This document shows, piece by piece, positions 45,478 through 55,643 of a stretch of DNA of 64,000 nt. Below the pieces are notes generated by a model that worked only from the letters and a program-made list of their open reading frames with translations, was not told where the DNA came from and did no database searches. The position numbers were made by a program, and so were the translations under genes. Numbering within the stretch: position 1 is the stretch's first letter; every line of letters begins with the position of its first letter. Origin of the DNA: Orbilia blumenaviensis (Eukaryota > Ascomycota > Orbiliomycetes > Orbiliales > Orbiliaceae); contig JAVHNS010000004.1 of the NCBI GenBank assembly GCA_036872755.1, positions 620,001-684,000 of the forward strand, written 5' to 3'.

Positions 45478-46857
45478 TCACTCGACCTCTAGAGGTGGAG
45501 GCCCTGGGGCGACGAGTAGTTTCGGTTTCGTCCAGACTTTCACCTGCCACCGTACTTTCCCTGCCCTTTTCCATTGTTTCCTGTATAGTATCGGTGAAAT
45601 GACTGCGATAACATGCTGCCCCTGACTCCCGCCTGCGACTTTCGGTGGCCAATTCAAAATAGACTCCTCGTTGTTCAGTTTGACATTCAAGAAATCGCTG
45701 CAACCCTGTAGAGTCATTTTTGAGAAGAAAGATATTCCATCTTGTTTAAACGACAGTGGCTTAGAGTGCCATTGTACCGATAGGTTGAACGCTTCGATGA
45801 CTAGATCCCTTATCATCTCCTGCAAAGATTTCCATTCTTCCGTTTCAAAAGGCATATCCACTGCCTCCCTTATAAGGCGCAGAGTATCTGTTAAAGCCCA
45901 CACCATGGTTTGCGTCCAAATTGAGTTCTCAATGATTTTGACTTCTGGAAATACAGGCAGGGATCTCGTTTTGCCATCAGCTACACCAGGATATAGCATT
46001 TTGTGCATCATTTGTAATGTCAGAGCCATCCATTCGGCCCCTTCGTATCCACCAGGATTAATATCCTGGCAATTGCGGTAAAATGTCCCCAAGGCCTTCG
46101 CGAGGTCACCTTCTGCTTGAAAAGTAGGACAATCGCACATATGATGTGCAACGGTATTGGAAATTATTCCTTCTATGAACAGTGCAGCTGTCATAGCAGG
46201 ATGTTGCCGAACTGCATCCCATGTCTGAAGAGTGCATGGAAGCTTGATCGTGATGGAGTCGGAGAAGTACTTCATCTCGTTGTGGTTCTTGATCTTAAGG
46301 GCAAATCGGGTACCAAAGAACTCCCATGAGATGCTCTCTGGGAAGAACTTTTCGCTGATGGTAGTTATTTTGTCGTGAAAACTTTCTTGAAGGACAGTTG
46401 GTGCAATAGCGTCCAGTTCTTCGAGGTACTTCTCGTTAAACTCCCACCTTATTTTTCTCTTGAGGTATTGCTCATGGTCCAGTTCTGAAACTAGAGCCTC
46501 GATGATTTCGTCCCGTTCGTCGGCAGGGCCGTCTATATAAAAGCTGGTTTGTTCCATAGGATGTGACTGGGGTAGCTTGGCGGCTGATGTAGACAGTGGA
46601 GGGGTTTCCCGTTCGGCTGGCGATGAGCCCTTTAGTGGCCAGTTCTCGTCGTGCACAGGCCATCCACCTGTATATGTCTCGCTACTCTTGGTGGCAATTC
46701 CCAGTCCATCATGATCAAGGGACTTTGGGGGTGGTTGTGGTGGGTGTTTTTCCTGCGGTGGTTCATTCCTTTCCACTAGTCCCAGCCGACGGGTTCGATT
46801 TTTCGAGTTTGCATTTTTGCGCTCCCCCAACATGCTTAAGCTGACTAAACTTTGCAT
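45478..46857 (-). CDS. Orphan partner-domain protein C (459 aa)
   Basis: A single uninterrupted frame. The N-terminal 110 residues are Pro/Ser-rich and disordered, and no long coiled coil is present, unlike partners A and B. The helical C-terminal domain is related to theirs: FIEGIISNTVAHHMCDCPTF aligns with partner B EALVSSTIATRFFSCPFF, the segment before LSVQWHSKPLSF corresponds to the EWHK / EDWHC helix, and HVIAVISPILYRKQ to AVISPGFIRYQ. It has two alternative start Mets eight codons apart (MQSLVSLSMLGERK). It lies downstream of Hsp70-like ATPase B on the same strand, 1.05 kb away, rather than head-to-head. Function is unknown; it may be a third, rearranged copy of the partner gene. Confidence 0.7.
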   Translation of the reverse strand: MQSLVSLSMLGERKNANSKNRTRRLGLVERNEPPQEKHPPQPPPKSLDHDGLGIATKSSETYTGGWPVHDENWPLKGSSPAERETPPLSTSAAKLPQSHPMEQTSFYIDGPADERDEIIEALVSELDHEQYLKRKIRWEFNEKYLEELDAIAPTVLQESFHDKITTISEKFFPESISWEFFGTRFALKIKNHNEMKYFSDSITIKLPCTLQTWDAVRQHPAMTAALFIEGIISNTVAHHMCDCPTFQAEGDLAKALGTFYRNCQDINPGGYEGAEWMALTLQMMHKMLYPGVADGKTRSLPVFPEVKIIENSIWTQTMVWALTDTLRLIREAVDMPFETEEWKSLQEMIRDLVIEAFNLSVQWHSKPLSFKQDGISFFSKMTLQGCSDFLNVKLNNEESILNWPPKVAGGSQGQHVIAVISPILYRKQWKRAGKVRWQVKVWTKPKLLVAPGPPPLEVE

Positions 46858-47905
46858 CGTGTAAAAGAAAAGATTTGCGAACCGCTTAAAATATCAATGG
46901 CCGATATATCAATAGAATAGAAATGGCCTTGATAGATGCTAAAGACCGAATTATGAGATTTGTCAGAACACAATGTCGATATCAAGTCTATACGTGAAGG
47001 TTCAAGGTTGAGACTGCTAACCATATTTATATGCCATCTCAAACAAATCTGCGCTAAAAATGTTGAACCACAAGCCGTGTATCCTTAACGTAAAGTTTGA
47101 AAGGCTCCAGTATAAAGTTGGCGATGTGGGTCTACATCGTGACGCATGATGTTGTAGTGTAGCCTGGCCCGGAAAATAGGGCGGGTTGGTGCCTAATTCC
47201 CCACAAAATGGGCTTCAAGAGCGAACAGATATCTGTGTTGTCGAGGCTGTGTTGGGCCAAGATGTATTGGCTCGTTACGCTAGCCCAAGGCTACCGGCCC
47301 CTAGAATCAAGGCAATATTGCTTCACGGCTTGCAAACTCATAAGGCTAACTAGCATGGGATGCAGTTCAACCCAAACATTATTGGGCTAGATTCTTTCGT
47401 CCAAAGTTTTTATGAACATCATGAAATTGACTAGTAGCTCTAGTCCATAAGATGAAGTCCAAATCTAATAGTTAATCCTCTAGATATAATCCATCCATGC
47501 ATACTCGTGGCAGTATATCAACAGCTGACTTGCAGTTATATCAACATGCAACAAAACTCGTGTTGTGGATGCAAAATACAACAAAACGGTACAACTATCA
47601 TAACTCGCAATGACTGCATGTGCGCGTACAGAGGAAGGACAATCGGCTGTTAAAGGGGCTAACCACCGGTGTTTTATCTAAATACACAACCAAATCAATG
47701 TCTAGTCACTTAAAGTAAATAAAAAGAGCCGGACTCTTCCATTCGTCAATAGCGGATTGCCGGCAAGGTCAAAAGAGAGACGGTTGACGTATATTAAAAT
47801 TGACTATCTGAAATTCAGTAGAAGTTGAATGCAAAGTCATGATATGAGGAAAGAATTATAAAAAGCTCGTATGGTAAGATTGTTTGGATTTGAGAGCAGG
47901 GGAGA
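46858..47905. other. Intergenic, no gene seen
   Basis: About 1 kb between orphan partner C and the 3' end of ATPase B. No coding or repeat structure was recognised. Confidence 0.45.
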
Positions 47906-50239
47906 TCAATCGTTGTACGCAATTCGAGAACTAGCGTAGCACTTGTCATCAATCCAGACTGAGAATGAGGCATCAGCAGAGCCAACCTTCATCCTTACGA
48001 CGCAATTGATTTGATAATTCATTTCACCCTCGACTCTTTTTTTAGGGAGGGTTTTGAGCGAGAGATCAGAGAAGTCGAGCGGAACAAGTCCGAGGTTAAA
48101 CACCTCTGGATATTGTCGCATTAGCAGGAATGTACTTAAAATCAACAGGAATATGAATTCTAAAACAGATATTTAGGAGCAAACTTACTAGGGCTGCTTG
48201 CTTCACGGGGGGCATCGTGGTATCGGCTGCCTAAGAGACGTAGCTCGCAGCAGGTTTTAAGATCAGATGATGCGATGACCTCGTAGAAAACGTTAAAACA
48301 AAATTCCTTCTCTTCAGAGCAGTCATCTCCCTAACAATATAAGAAAATTCAGTACGGCATCAAATTTTAGGCTCAAAGTCCAACATTAGGGAACTTCATC
48401 ATACCATGCTTGCTGCCCACTGTACGTTGTCATCGACGACCCACTGACCACTCCACTGACAGAGCATCGCATCTTTTCTTTTGTGGTACTTAGGGTCAAA
48501 CTCGGTGACCATTTCGAAACCATAGTGGCACCGGAGCTTACGAGTACGGACGGCGGGACGAAGAGCTTGTAGGACGGCACCACGGGCAATTGCGCTCCAA
48601 CTATAGATTCGACCAATCATCAGTTATTATTCCTTCGAGCGGATCCAATTTCCCAAGATGGATACATACGACTTCGTTGGGTTGACAACTTTGAGAGGGG
48701 GGCTTTGTTGTTGAGCCCATTCTTCGAGTTTGTTGTAGAGGTAGCGGGATTCTCCAAAGCCACCGACGAGGATAATGGTTGACAATTTGCCCTATCTCAT
48801 TAGTTATTGTGAAGGGTTGTATAATATTCAGTTGGCCAAAAGACTCTTACAGCAGTTTCCTGGCCTTCCTCTTCTTCTGATTTAACCTTTTTAGCCTGGC
48901 TTTTGACGAGTTGTATGATCTCATCCACGACTGGGTCAAACAACAATTTCATATCATCGCTGAGGGTTTGTGTTAGTAGGTAAAAGATAGGTATGGGGAG
49001 AAGATTAGGAAATTTACCTCGAAAGCTCGATTTCACCATCAGAAATTCGATTGTCGTAGTCGTTGTTAACGGCCACGGGCAACTCCAAAAACCAACTTTC
49101 GCTGTCGTCTTCGCCGAATGTTCTCTTGCAAGCTTCAAATTTCTGCATCAGTTGACTTCCCTTTCCCTTTTTCTTCGCGGTCCAGATAGTTGTATCATCA
49201 AAGGAAGGTCCGATACGTTCTCTAAGTAAGCGATTGAAACCATCGTCAATGTAAGTTGAGCCACATTTCCCCCCGCCGCCAACGACACTTTCGCGAAGTT
49301 TTAGGTCTGGGAATACTTCTTGGACTTGATAGGTGATAAGATCAACTGTCCCTCCACCAGCGTCACATATAATGAAATGTTCGCCAGGTTGCAGTTCTGT
49401 TGCCTTAAAATCCCCTTTACCCTGGTTTTTCCTGTCTTCGTGAAGAGTTGCTAGAGCATAAACCGCGGCGGCTTCTGGCTCTGAAATCATGCTCATTGAA
49501 TCGATTTTGCGTCCACCACTGCCGAACCCTGCTCTGGACGCGGCCGTACGGGTTGCTTCCTGCGCTTTGTGGCTCCAGATCGCGGGAACAGTGAAGATGA
49601 ATTCGATCGGAGTATCAGCGAGGGTGTCTGGCATTCTTTTCTTTAAGATACCCATAGTGTGCTTGTACAGCTGTTTCAAATAGTCGGTGCAAAGTTGGAT
49701 TGCGGTTTTACTAGCAGGAATTGGGATCTTCACGACATTCTCTTCCCCTGTTTCTTCTTGGCTAGCTTCGCCGTAGACAGTACGGGAGATAGATGGATCC
49801 AAAAGTAATTTGAATCTGCCGTATACCTCTGGGCTGCTGGTAGAACCTTTTGAGTATTGGGTTCCATTTGCTTCGGCCCCCCATTTCGGCTCCTGGTCAG
49901 GTAGATACGCGAGCTCTGTGGGGATCTTTTCGACACTGCCTCCACATGCTGGCCAAGTGGTGATGGTTTCTATCTGGCCCAGGGAGGTATTGCTCGAGAG
50001 GCAGTAAGCGACTCCTGGTGATACCACAATAGATTATTAGTACATGCCGTTCGCGTCCTCGTCATACTCGACATATTCCTGAGATGAAGATACAGTGCTA
50101 AAGCTGCCAAGCCTTGTAATGATAGAGACTTACCTGTATATGTGGTTCCAAAGTCCACAGCAACAAGGAGACGATGCTTTTCAGGAGCACCAGCCCTGGG
50201 CACTTCGGTCTTCGCAGCGGATTGACGTTTTTTTGGCAT
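47906..50239 (-). CDS. Hsp70-like (HSPA12-type) ATPase B (623 aa)
   Basis: Seven exons on the minus strand: 50239-50134, 50014-49018, 48959-48851, 48791-48670, 48600-48405, 48330-48189 and 48105-47906. A basic 23-residue N-terminal extension precedes LLVAVDFGTTYTG (phosphate-1, residues about 24-36). FTVPAIWSHKAQ, ICDAGGGTVDLI (phosphate-2, about 247-259) and IILVGGFGESRYLY (adenosine motif, about 410-423) follow, and a short beta-rich tail (VVRMKVGSADASFSVWIDD) closes the protein. Intron phases equal those of ATPase A at all six positions, and exons 5 (196 nt) and 6 (142 nt) have identical lengths. It lacks the EEVD tail of chaperone Hsp70s. It lies head-to-head with partner B across 485 bp, compact enough for a shared promoter. 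The substrate is unknown; the nucleotide-binding motifs look intact. Confidence 0.88.
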
Positions 50240-50724
50240 CTTGTTACTCGCGTCCTGAGGCTATTCGAGCATTATGTGCTGTTAAAAACCAGGAGAGATT
50301 TTTAGTGGAGATGGTAGCTGATAGGGAAGGACAGGTTAGATGGTTTGGACGTGACTTTTTGATGGTAGGCACTTCTAGAAGATAAAATACCCGGCTGAAG
50401 TCCCTAAGAGAGCATCGAGATCAATTGCTGCCTTTATTAATCCCGATATTTAGGGTTCGTGATCTAAAAGCTTTTGGCGGGTACCTCCACAATACCCAAG
50501 TACTCACTCACCGACCTACCAAGGTGCTTAGGCACGCTTCACTACTTTAGAGCTATGTAAAGATTCTCAACACTCATCTCCCCACATTTACATCATTAGC
50601 CTACAGCTACCTCCCATCGATTTGGAAAGCATCGATTGCCTCATTAATTGCATTTCAAAAATAACTAGCTTCTTCCAATCTTCGCTTGGTTTTAAGCTCG
50701 TTTGAGGGAGGGCCTGAAGTCAAG
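50240..50724. promoter_or_regulatory. Compact divergent promoter region of module B
   Basis: 485 bp between the start codons of Hsp70-like B (-) and partner B (+). A bidirectional promoter is inferred from the geometry. I looked for heat-shock elements (alternating nGAAn/nTTCn) and saw no convincing trimer. Confidence 0.4.
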
Positions 50725-53055
50725 ATGGTGAAATCGTCAGCAAAAAAGAAGAAAGACCAATCAGGCGCGAAAGATACAAGTCGCAAGCCTGAGAATGAAT
50801 CTAAAACTGTGGCTGATGACGAATTCGGTGTACCTCTAACTCCTCAGAAGCCAAGGAAAAGACATGCTACCAAGCTGAAAATGAAAGCTACAGACCCCGA
50901 AGAATCTACTGTAAGTGAATTTGTAAAATACTTCTCCAACAGGGTGGATAAAGTGAGCAATTGATTTTAAACGAGAATATGTTTTAGATAGACAGGGAAG
51001 AGTTGGAGCCGCCCAACAGCGAGGAGGCTATTGAAGGGACGCCCAACAAGGTAATCTCATCGATGTTCATCTAAATCATCTAATAAACCATTTGAAGCTA
51101 ACAGATTTTCGTTGCAGCGCCAAAAACAAAAACCAAAGACTACGCACGCGCATATACAAGAGGAAAGCGAGCCTATTACCACCAATTCCAGGAACACTGA
51201 TAGTCCGGACCCAGTCCAGCTCCAACCGTCGTCTGCCCAAACGAACGGGAGTGTGTCTACTATCTTCAGATCCAGGGACACCGATAGCCTGAACCCAATC
51301 TCGCTTCAATTCCCACCCCTCCAAATGAATGATAGTTCAGCTTCAGAGCGGAAAGGCTTTATTGAGAGGATACGGAATATCCCGAGTGATGCAGGTATTG
51401 TTATACATACTCCTAGAACGTTGCTTACTTTGAAAAGCAGCCAATTAGAGAGCATGGCTAACTATAATATAGTCCGGACGCTTGGTATTGTCACCACACA
51501 AGAACATGAGACCTTGATGCAGGAACAAAGAGAACAACTTGAAGGTGCCTGCCATACCAAGTTAGATCAAGAGCGAGGGGAATTCGGAGACGTAATACAA
51601 CAGCTCAAGCGCGAGTTAGAGAGAGCAAACGAAAGGTCTGATAGGCTTCAAAAAGAAGTAGAAAAATTCAAAAATGAGCGAGATGAAGCCAGGGGGTCCT
51701 CGCGTTACAGAACCCAAGACCTCGAAGCAGAGGGTATCAGCGATGGGAGATCCATAGCTGAAAAGAAATATCGGGACTTGATCCGAGGCCTGAAATCCGA
51801 TATACGTGATCTTGAGAGACAAAGCCAACTGTTAGAAACCGACCTAGAGGCGGAAAAGGAAAAGAACGAGGAGCTACAAGTTCGGCAGCGGGAAACAGAC
51901 GCACAACTAGAAGAATATCACTCAACAGTTCGACGATTGCAACAAAGCGAATTCAATGCTACTAAAAAGGGGCCAGTTTTGTTAGACGAGGATGTCAAAC
52001 AAAAAATAGAATCGATATTCGGCCTGCGGCTTCGGACTTGGTCACGCCATTCAACGCGCGGTTCTAATATCAACACTGTTCTCTCGAATCTCAGAGTCAT
52101 ACAGGAGGAACCCTGTGTCTGTCAGTTTCTATCTTTTGACGCCATAGTTGCACCCTTTCCTCAGACTCTAAAATGTATCGGATTACCATCATTTCTTGAG
52201 GCCCTTGTGTCATCCACTATTGCTACCCGGTTCTTTAGTTGCCCATTCTTTTTATGCCCCCCCGAGATAAGGGTAGGACTGATGGAGGTTCGCAGCGCTT
52301 TTGAGGCAACTGATTTACCTGCCACCTGCGAGTGGACTTCCAGAACGGCTACCCTCCTCGAGTCTTCTAGTGGGGTTGGTGTCGATTGCTGTCAACGTGA
52401 ATTTGCTGAAACGCTCAACGGTTACATGCAAATGTTCATGGAAGACAACGGGAATTTTCAGACACAGAATGTCAAATCAAACGAGGCCAAACTTTCTGGA
52501 ATCGTTCACGACTGCGCCAAAGTTTCCTTAGAATGGCATAAACACGAATCAAAAATTGGGCTCATCGACAGGTACCTATTCGAAAAAACCGATGGCAGAA
52601 TCTTGTGGGAGGCAAAGTACGAAGAGTGGTGTGTTCCACATAAAGGAACCATTGAAGACTTGGAAGAGGAAGCCGAAGATCTTGAAATAGTGGCCTTTAT
52701 CAGGCCTGGTTTCTGCAAGTACACGGGCCCCGATGGAAAGCCTTTGGACAAACTACTGGTCTTGACCAAAGCGGTTGTGGCCCTCCAGAAGGTGGTTGAT
52801 GAGGATACTATTATGAAGGATTTGCAACCTAGCGATATCGAAGGCGTGTCAGACAGGGCTCTCAAGATTGAGGAAACTAGATTGATATCAGTCGCAGCTC
52901 CCCAAAACCCAACTTTACATCCGGACATGAACGCGACTGAAGTTTACCCCATGGGTGCAATAGCTGAGACTGGCCAATACTTACTAGAGACGGCGGGAAG
53001 AATAGGGAGCTATAGCCCCACAGAGGTCATGGACAGCAGTGGGAGACTTGTTTAG
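50725..53055 (+). CDS. Coiled-coil partner protein B with shared C-terminal domain (728 aa)
   Basis: Three exons: 50725-50910, 50988-51050 and 51118-53055. The start is MVKSSAKKKKDQSG in a good context (caagATGG); the N-terminus is strongly basic and could be a nuclear localisation signal. Residues about 107-155 contain two imperfect copies of a 21-residue unit (R-N/D-T-D-S...LQ...Q...S). A long charged coiled coil follows at about 207-365 (HETLMQEQREQLEGA to EEYHSTVRRLQQ), then the C-terminal domain (about 370-640) with EALVSSTIATRFFSCPFF, SLEWHKHESKIGL and LEIVAFIRPGFCKYTGPDGK. Those three anchors line up with partner A and with orphan C. It is divergent from Hsp70-like B. The family is not recognised; a client or adaptor of the adjacent ATPase is the simplest guess. 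Confidence 0.8.
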
Positions 53056-53561
53056 AGTTCTTCTCGAAGTCGCTTAGATTCCTATTTCTGAGCATCCTCT
53101 AGACTATTTTCGAGACGTTTTATGTTTCATTCTTCTAGAACCTGCTACCCTGTCATTGAATCAAAATGCTCTGTATGCTAGAATAATGATAGAATTTGTC
53201 TCACAAGTTAGCCCATCAAACGAACCTTTTCGTTACAAAACCGCAAACTCCCGTTTCCCGCTCATATAGACTGACTACACCTAACATTAGCTCCATCATA
53301 ATGTTGACCACCTTTCATCAAATCTTTGGCGTTTCCGTAAAAATAATTATAATTTATCTCTAGTGTCTCTTCTCAATGAACGGTGAAGACTAAAGCATTA
53401 CATCTTCTTTAAGACTCGCTTCTCCCGACAATCCTAGATGCCCAAATAAAATTACAGCGGCTACTACCCACATATTTCTCGATCCTCTACTACTTTAATT
53501 CTTTTAAGAACAAGCTACGCGATCTAGGATTCTGGAAGTAAATATCTAATCGCCTACCAAA
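53056..53561. other. Intergenic, no gene seen
   Basis: About 500 bases between two plus-strand genes, AT-rich, with no notable structure. Confidence 0.45.
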
Positions 53562-53957
53562 ATGTTATTCGGAGAACAGTATAGGAGTTTATGGAACGAA
53601 CTAGAGGCAGAGCGTGATCACACAAAAGCCCTGGAGGCAGAAGTCGAAAGGCTCAAAACAGATATCAAAAACCGTCGGCTGGACAGCCAGGCTTTACGAC
53701 GTGATATCCGTATCTTGGCTCGGAAGCTGAAGGGTTTGAAAGACCCAGAAAGGGAGGAACTTTTGAACCGGATAGCAGAGTTGGAGATTCGGGTGAAGGT
53801 TTTGGAGAATGAGAATGCAAAATTGGAGCAGCAGGCGAGCCGTGGTTATGTTAGTTTCCCACGGCCGTCATTTTCAGCGGCGGTAGAATCCAGGATGGAA
53901 GCAGAAGAAGCAGAAACCGAAGGGGAGGCAGAAGTCTCTAGAAATAAGCAGGAATAG
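53562..53957 (+). CDS. Short coiled-coil protein (131 aa)
   Basis: A single-exon frame from ATG in the context caaaATG. Residues about 8-90 are one continuous heptad pattern rich in Leu, Glu, Arg and Lys (SLWNELEAERDHTKALEAEV, RIAELEIRVKVLENENAKLE), predicted to be a long coiled coil that could dimerise. The tail is short and acidic (MEAEEAETEGEAEV). There is no basic DNA-binding region of bZIP type immediately before the heptads. It lies 0.5 kb downstream of partner B on the same strand and may be functionally linked, but the coiled coil shows no clear relationship to those of the partners. Family unknown. Confidence 0.55.
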   Translation: MLFGEQYRSLWNELEAERDHTKALEAEVERLKTDIKNRRLDSQALRRDIRILARKLKGLKDPEREELLNRIAELEIRVKVLENENAKLEQQASRGYVSFPRPSFSAAVESRMEAEEAETEGEAEVSRNKQE

Positions 53958-54716
53958 ATATAGATGTTAATTATTAGCTGTAGTCACGATATATGCTTAA
54001 GTCTGTAGCGTACACTATCAAGCTTCAGGTCTAGGTTGAATCCAAAAATCTCCTAGATCTGGGGTGCTACAATACAATACCACCACTATTACACATAAGG
54101 CACACATATCAACAGCCTAGGGATTATATGGGTTTTCAAATCAAATGAGGAGTTAGGGACGTGTAAACGAACGCCTGGGTATTCACGCAACGGCGAGGCA
54201 GGCAGACTTGGAGTACCTACTTACAATAACCAACCTGCAAGATATGTACCCATCAAGGCGAAGATGAATTAGTAGTGACACTAGCACGAACCTTCAGAGT
54301 GAGGACAGCTGCTATTGCGAGAATGGAATCTTGCCAGCCTGTACTGGGCCATAGAGAGAAACTGTTAGCTGCTAACATTAATTATTGGCGCCCTGTTGGA
54401 ATGTTGGACTGTTGCACGGGGTTTGCAAGGGTCTAGTCCTAATCAGGAAGGTTTGTCTGTCAGAGCCTCTTGGCAGTGGCACTAAGGAAACCAATCTAAA
54501 AAATTTATCAGTAGTTCTGCGCCTCTCCATTTTGAACCCAATCGCAGGACCTTTTCGCTCTCCCGAAATTGAAATTCTCAACACATCAACACCTCGACAT
54601 CCAACTTCACCTCCTCAACACACGTACGTCCCGCCATCACAACTCTTCAACACATCCACGCAACCCATATCCATCCGTACGATATCACGATTGCTTCGGA
54701 CAGTCGCTTCTGAGCC
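53958..54716. other. Intergenic, no gene seen
   Basis: About 760 bases with the probable C-rich 5' UTR of the next gene near 54.55-54.7 kb (AACACATCAACACC-like words). An overlapping 250-codon frame (54385-55137) has no domain and conflicts with the spliced gene. Confidence 0.45.
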
Positions 54717-55643
54717 ATGGCTAGGACCAAAATCATTAAGCCGGCCTCGAAGCCTGACTCCACTGCCAACCCGCAATCGCCGGTTGAGGAGGTTGAGACC
54801 GAAGGCTCCGAGTTCGAGCAAGAGAACCCCGATGGCGAACCAGGCTCTGCAACGCGTACGAACAAGCGCAAGAGCGTCTCCGGTTCCAAGACACCTCAAT
54901 CCAAAAAGAAGCCAAAGAGAGCTAAAGTCAATACTCCTTCTACCGGAGGTCTCGAGTCTCCTACCACCCCTGGGGGCCCGAAGACTAAATACACGTCGCG
55001 AGACAACACGGTCCAGGAGATCCGCGAAATTGCTGGCAGTCTTATTAGTAGTGAGTAGCTTCCCGTCATTATCATACCATACTATCCCACTACTTGCATT
55101 CCGAGAATCTATTCTCCACCAGCCGGCCGCTGTATGATCTATCGGTGGTTTCGTCTGGCAACCTCCTGGTAGAGTCAATTGGTTTTCGCTTATCTATTCC
55201 TTAATCTATCCGAGCCTTTTTTTCTTCCCTTCTGTCTCCCATCATATATTAATTTCTCACCCATTATAGACCTGCTCGGACGCGAATTCCCCGCTGAAGC
55301 GGTCCAATTTCGTGAATCCAAGGCCTCTGCCAAGGGTTACTCCTGGTATGTCGACGAAGGTGAACAGTTTCCAACCTGTTTTGAACGAGAGGGTCCCATG
55401 CGTTGGCTCGCGCCTGAGCGTAATGGGGTTTTGAAAATGCTTAAGGAGGGCAAACTCGGTGTGGAGGCTGTCATGATGGCAGATGAAGAAGGTGCTGCCG
55501 AGCCCCCAGCTGAGGGTGTTCCTGCTGCTCCTCCTGCTGAAGAAGAAATTCTCAGTGTCCCTATGGATACTGCACAACCAGGAGAACCAGTTGCTCCCCC
55601 AGTTCCAGATGTTGATGAAGAAGATAAGGACGTTGAGAAGTAA
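54717..55643 (+). CDS. Hypothetical protein with basic N-terminus and acidic Pro-rich tail (235 aa)
   Basis: Two exons (54717-55050 and 55270-55643) separated by a 219-nt intron; splicing joins GSLIS to NLLGREFPAEAVQF. The first 90 residues are Lys/Pro/Ser-rich with KSVSGSKTPQSKKKPKRAK, a probable nuclear localisation signal. A compact central region (about 95-165: TVQEIREIAGSLIS, LLGREFPAEAVQFRESKASA, YSWYVDEGEQFPTCFEREGP, MRWLAPERNGVLKMLKEGKL) looks folded and is the only part likely to be conserved. The tail is Ala/Pro/Glu/Asp-rich (PPAEEEILSVP, VDEEDKDVEK) and ends acidic. I do not recognise the domain; a chromatin-associated or nuclear role is only suggested by the charge pattern. Confidence 0.65.

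Noticed and set aside
50240..50724. Heat-shock elements in the divergent module B promoter
   Set aside because: Isolated TTC and GAA words occur, but no properly spaced alternating trimer.
54385..55137. 250-codon ORF overlapping the two-exon gene at 54717
   Set aside because: The alternative frame gives Ser/Pro/Arg-rich sequence without a domain; the two-exon model with a good donor and acceptor is more coherent.
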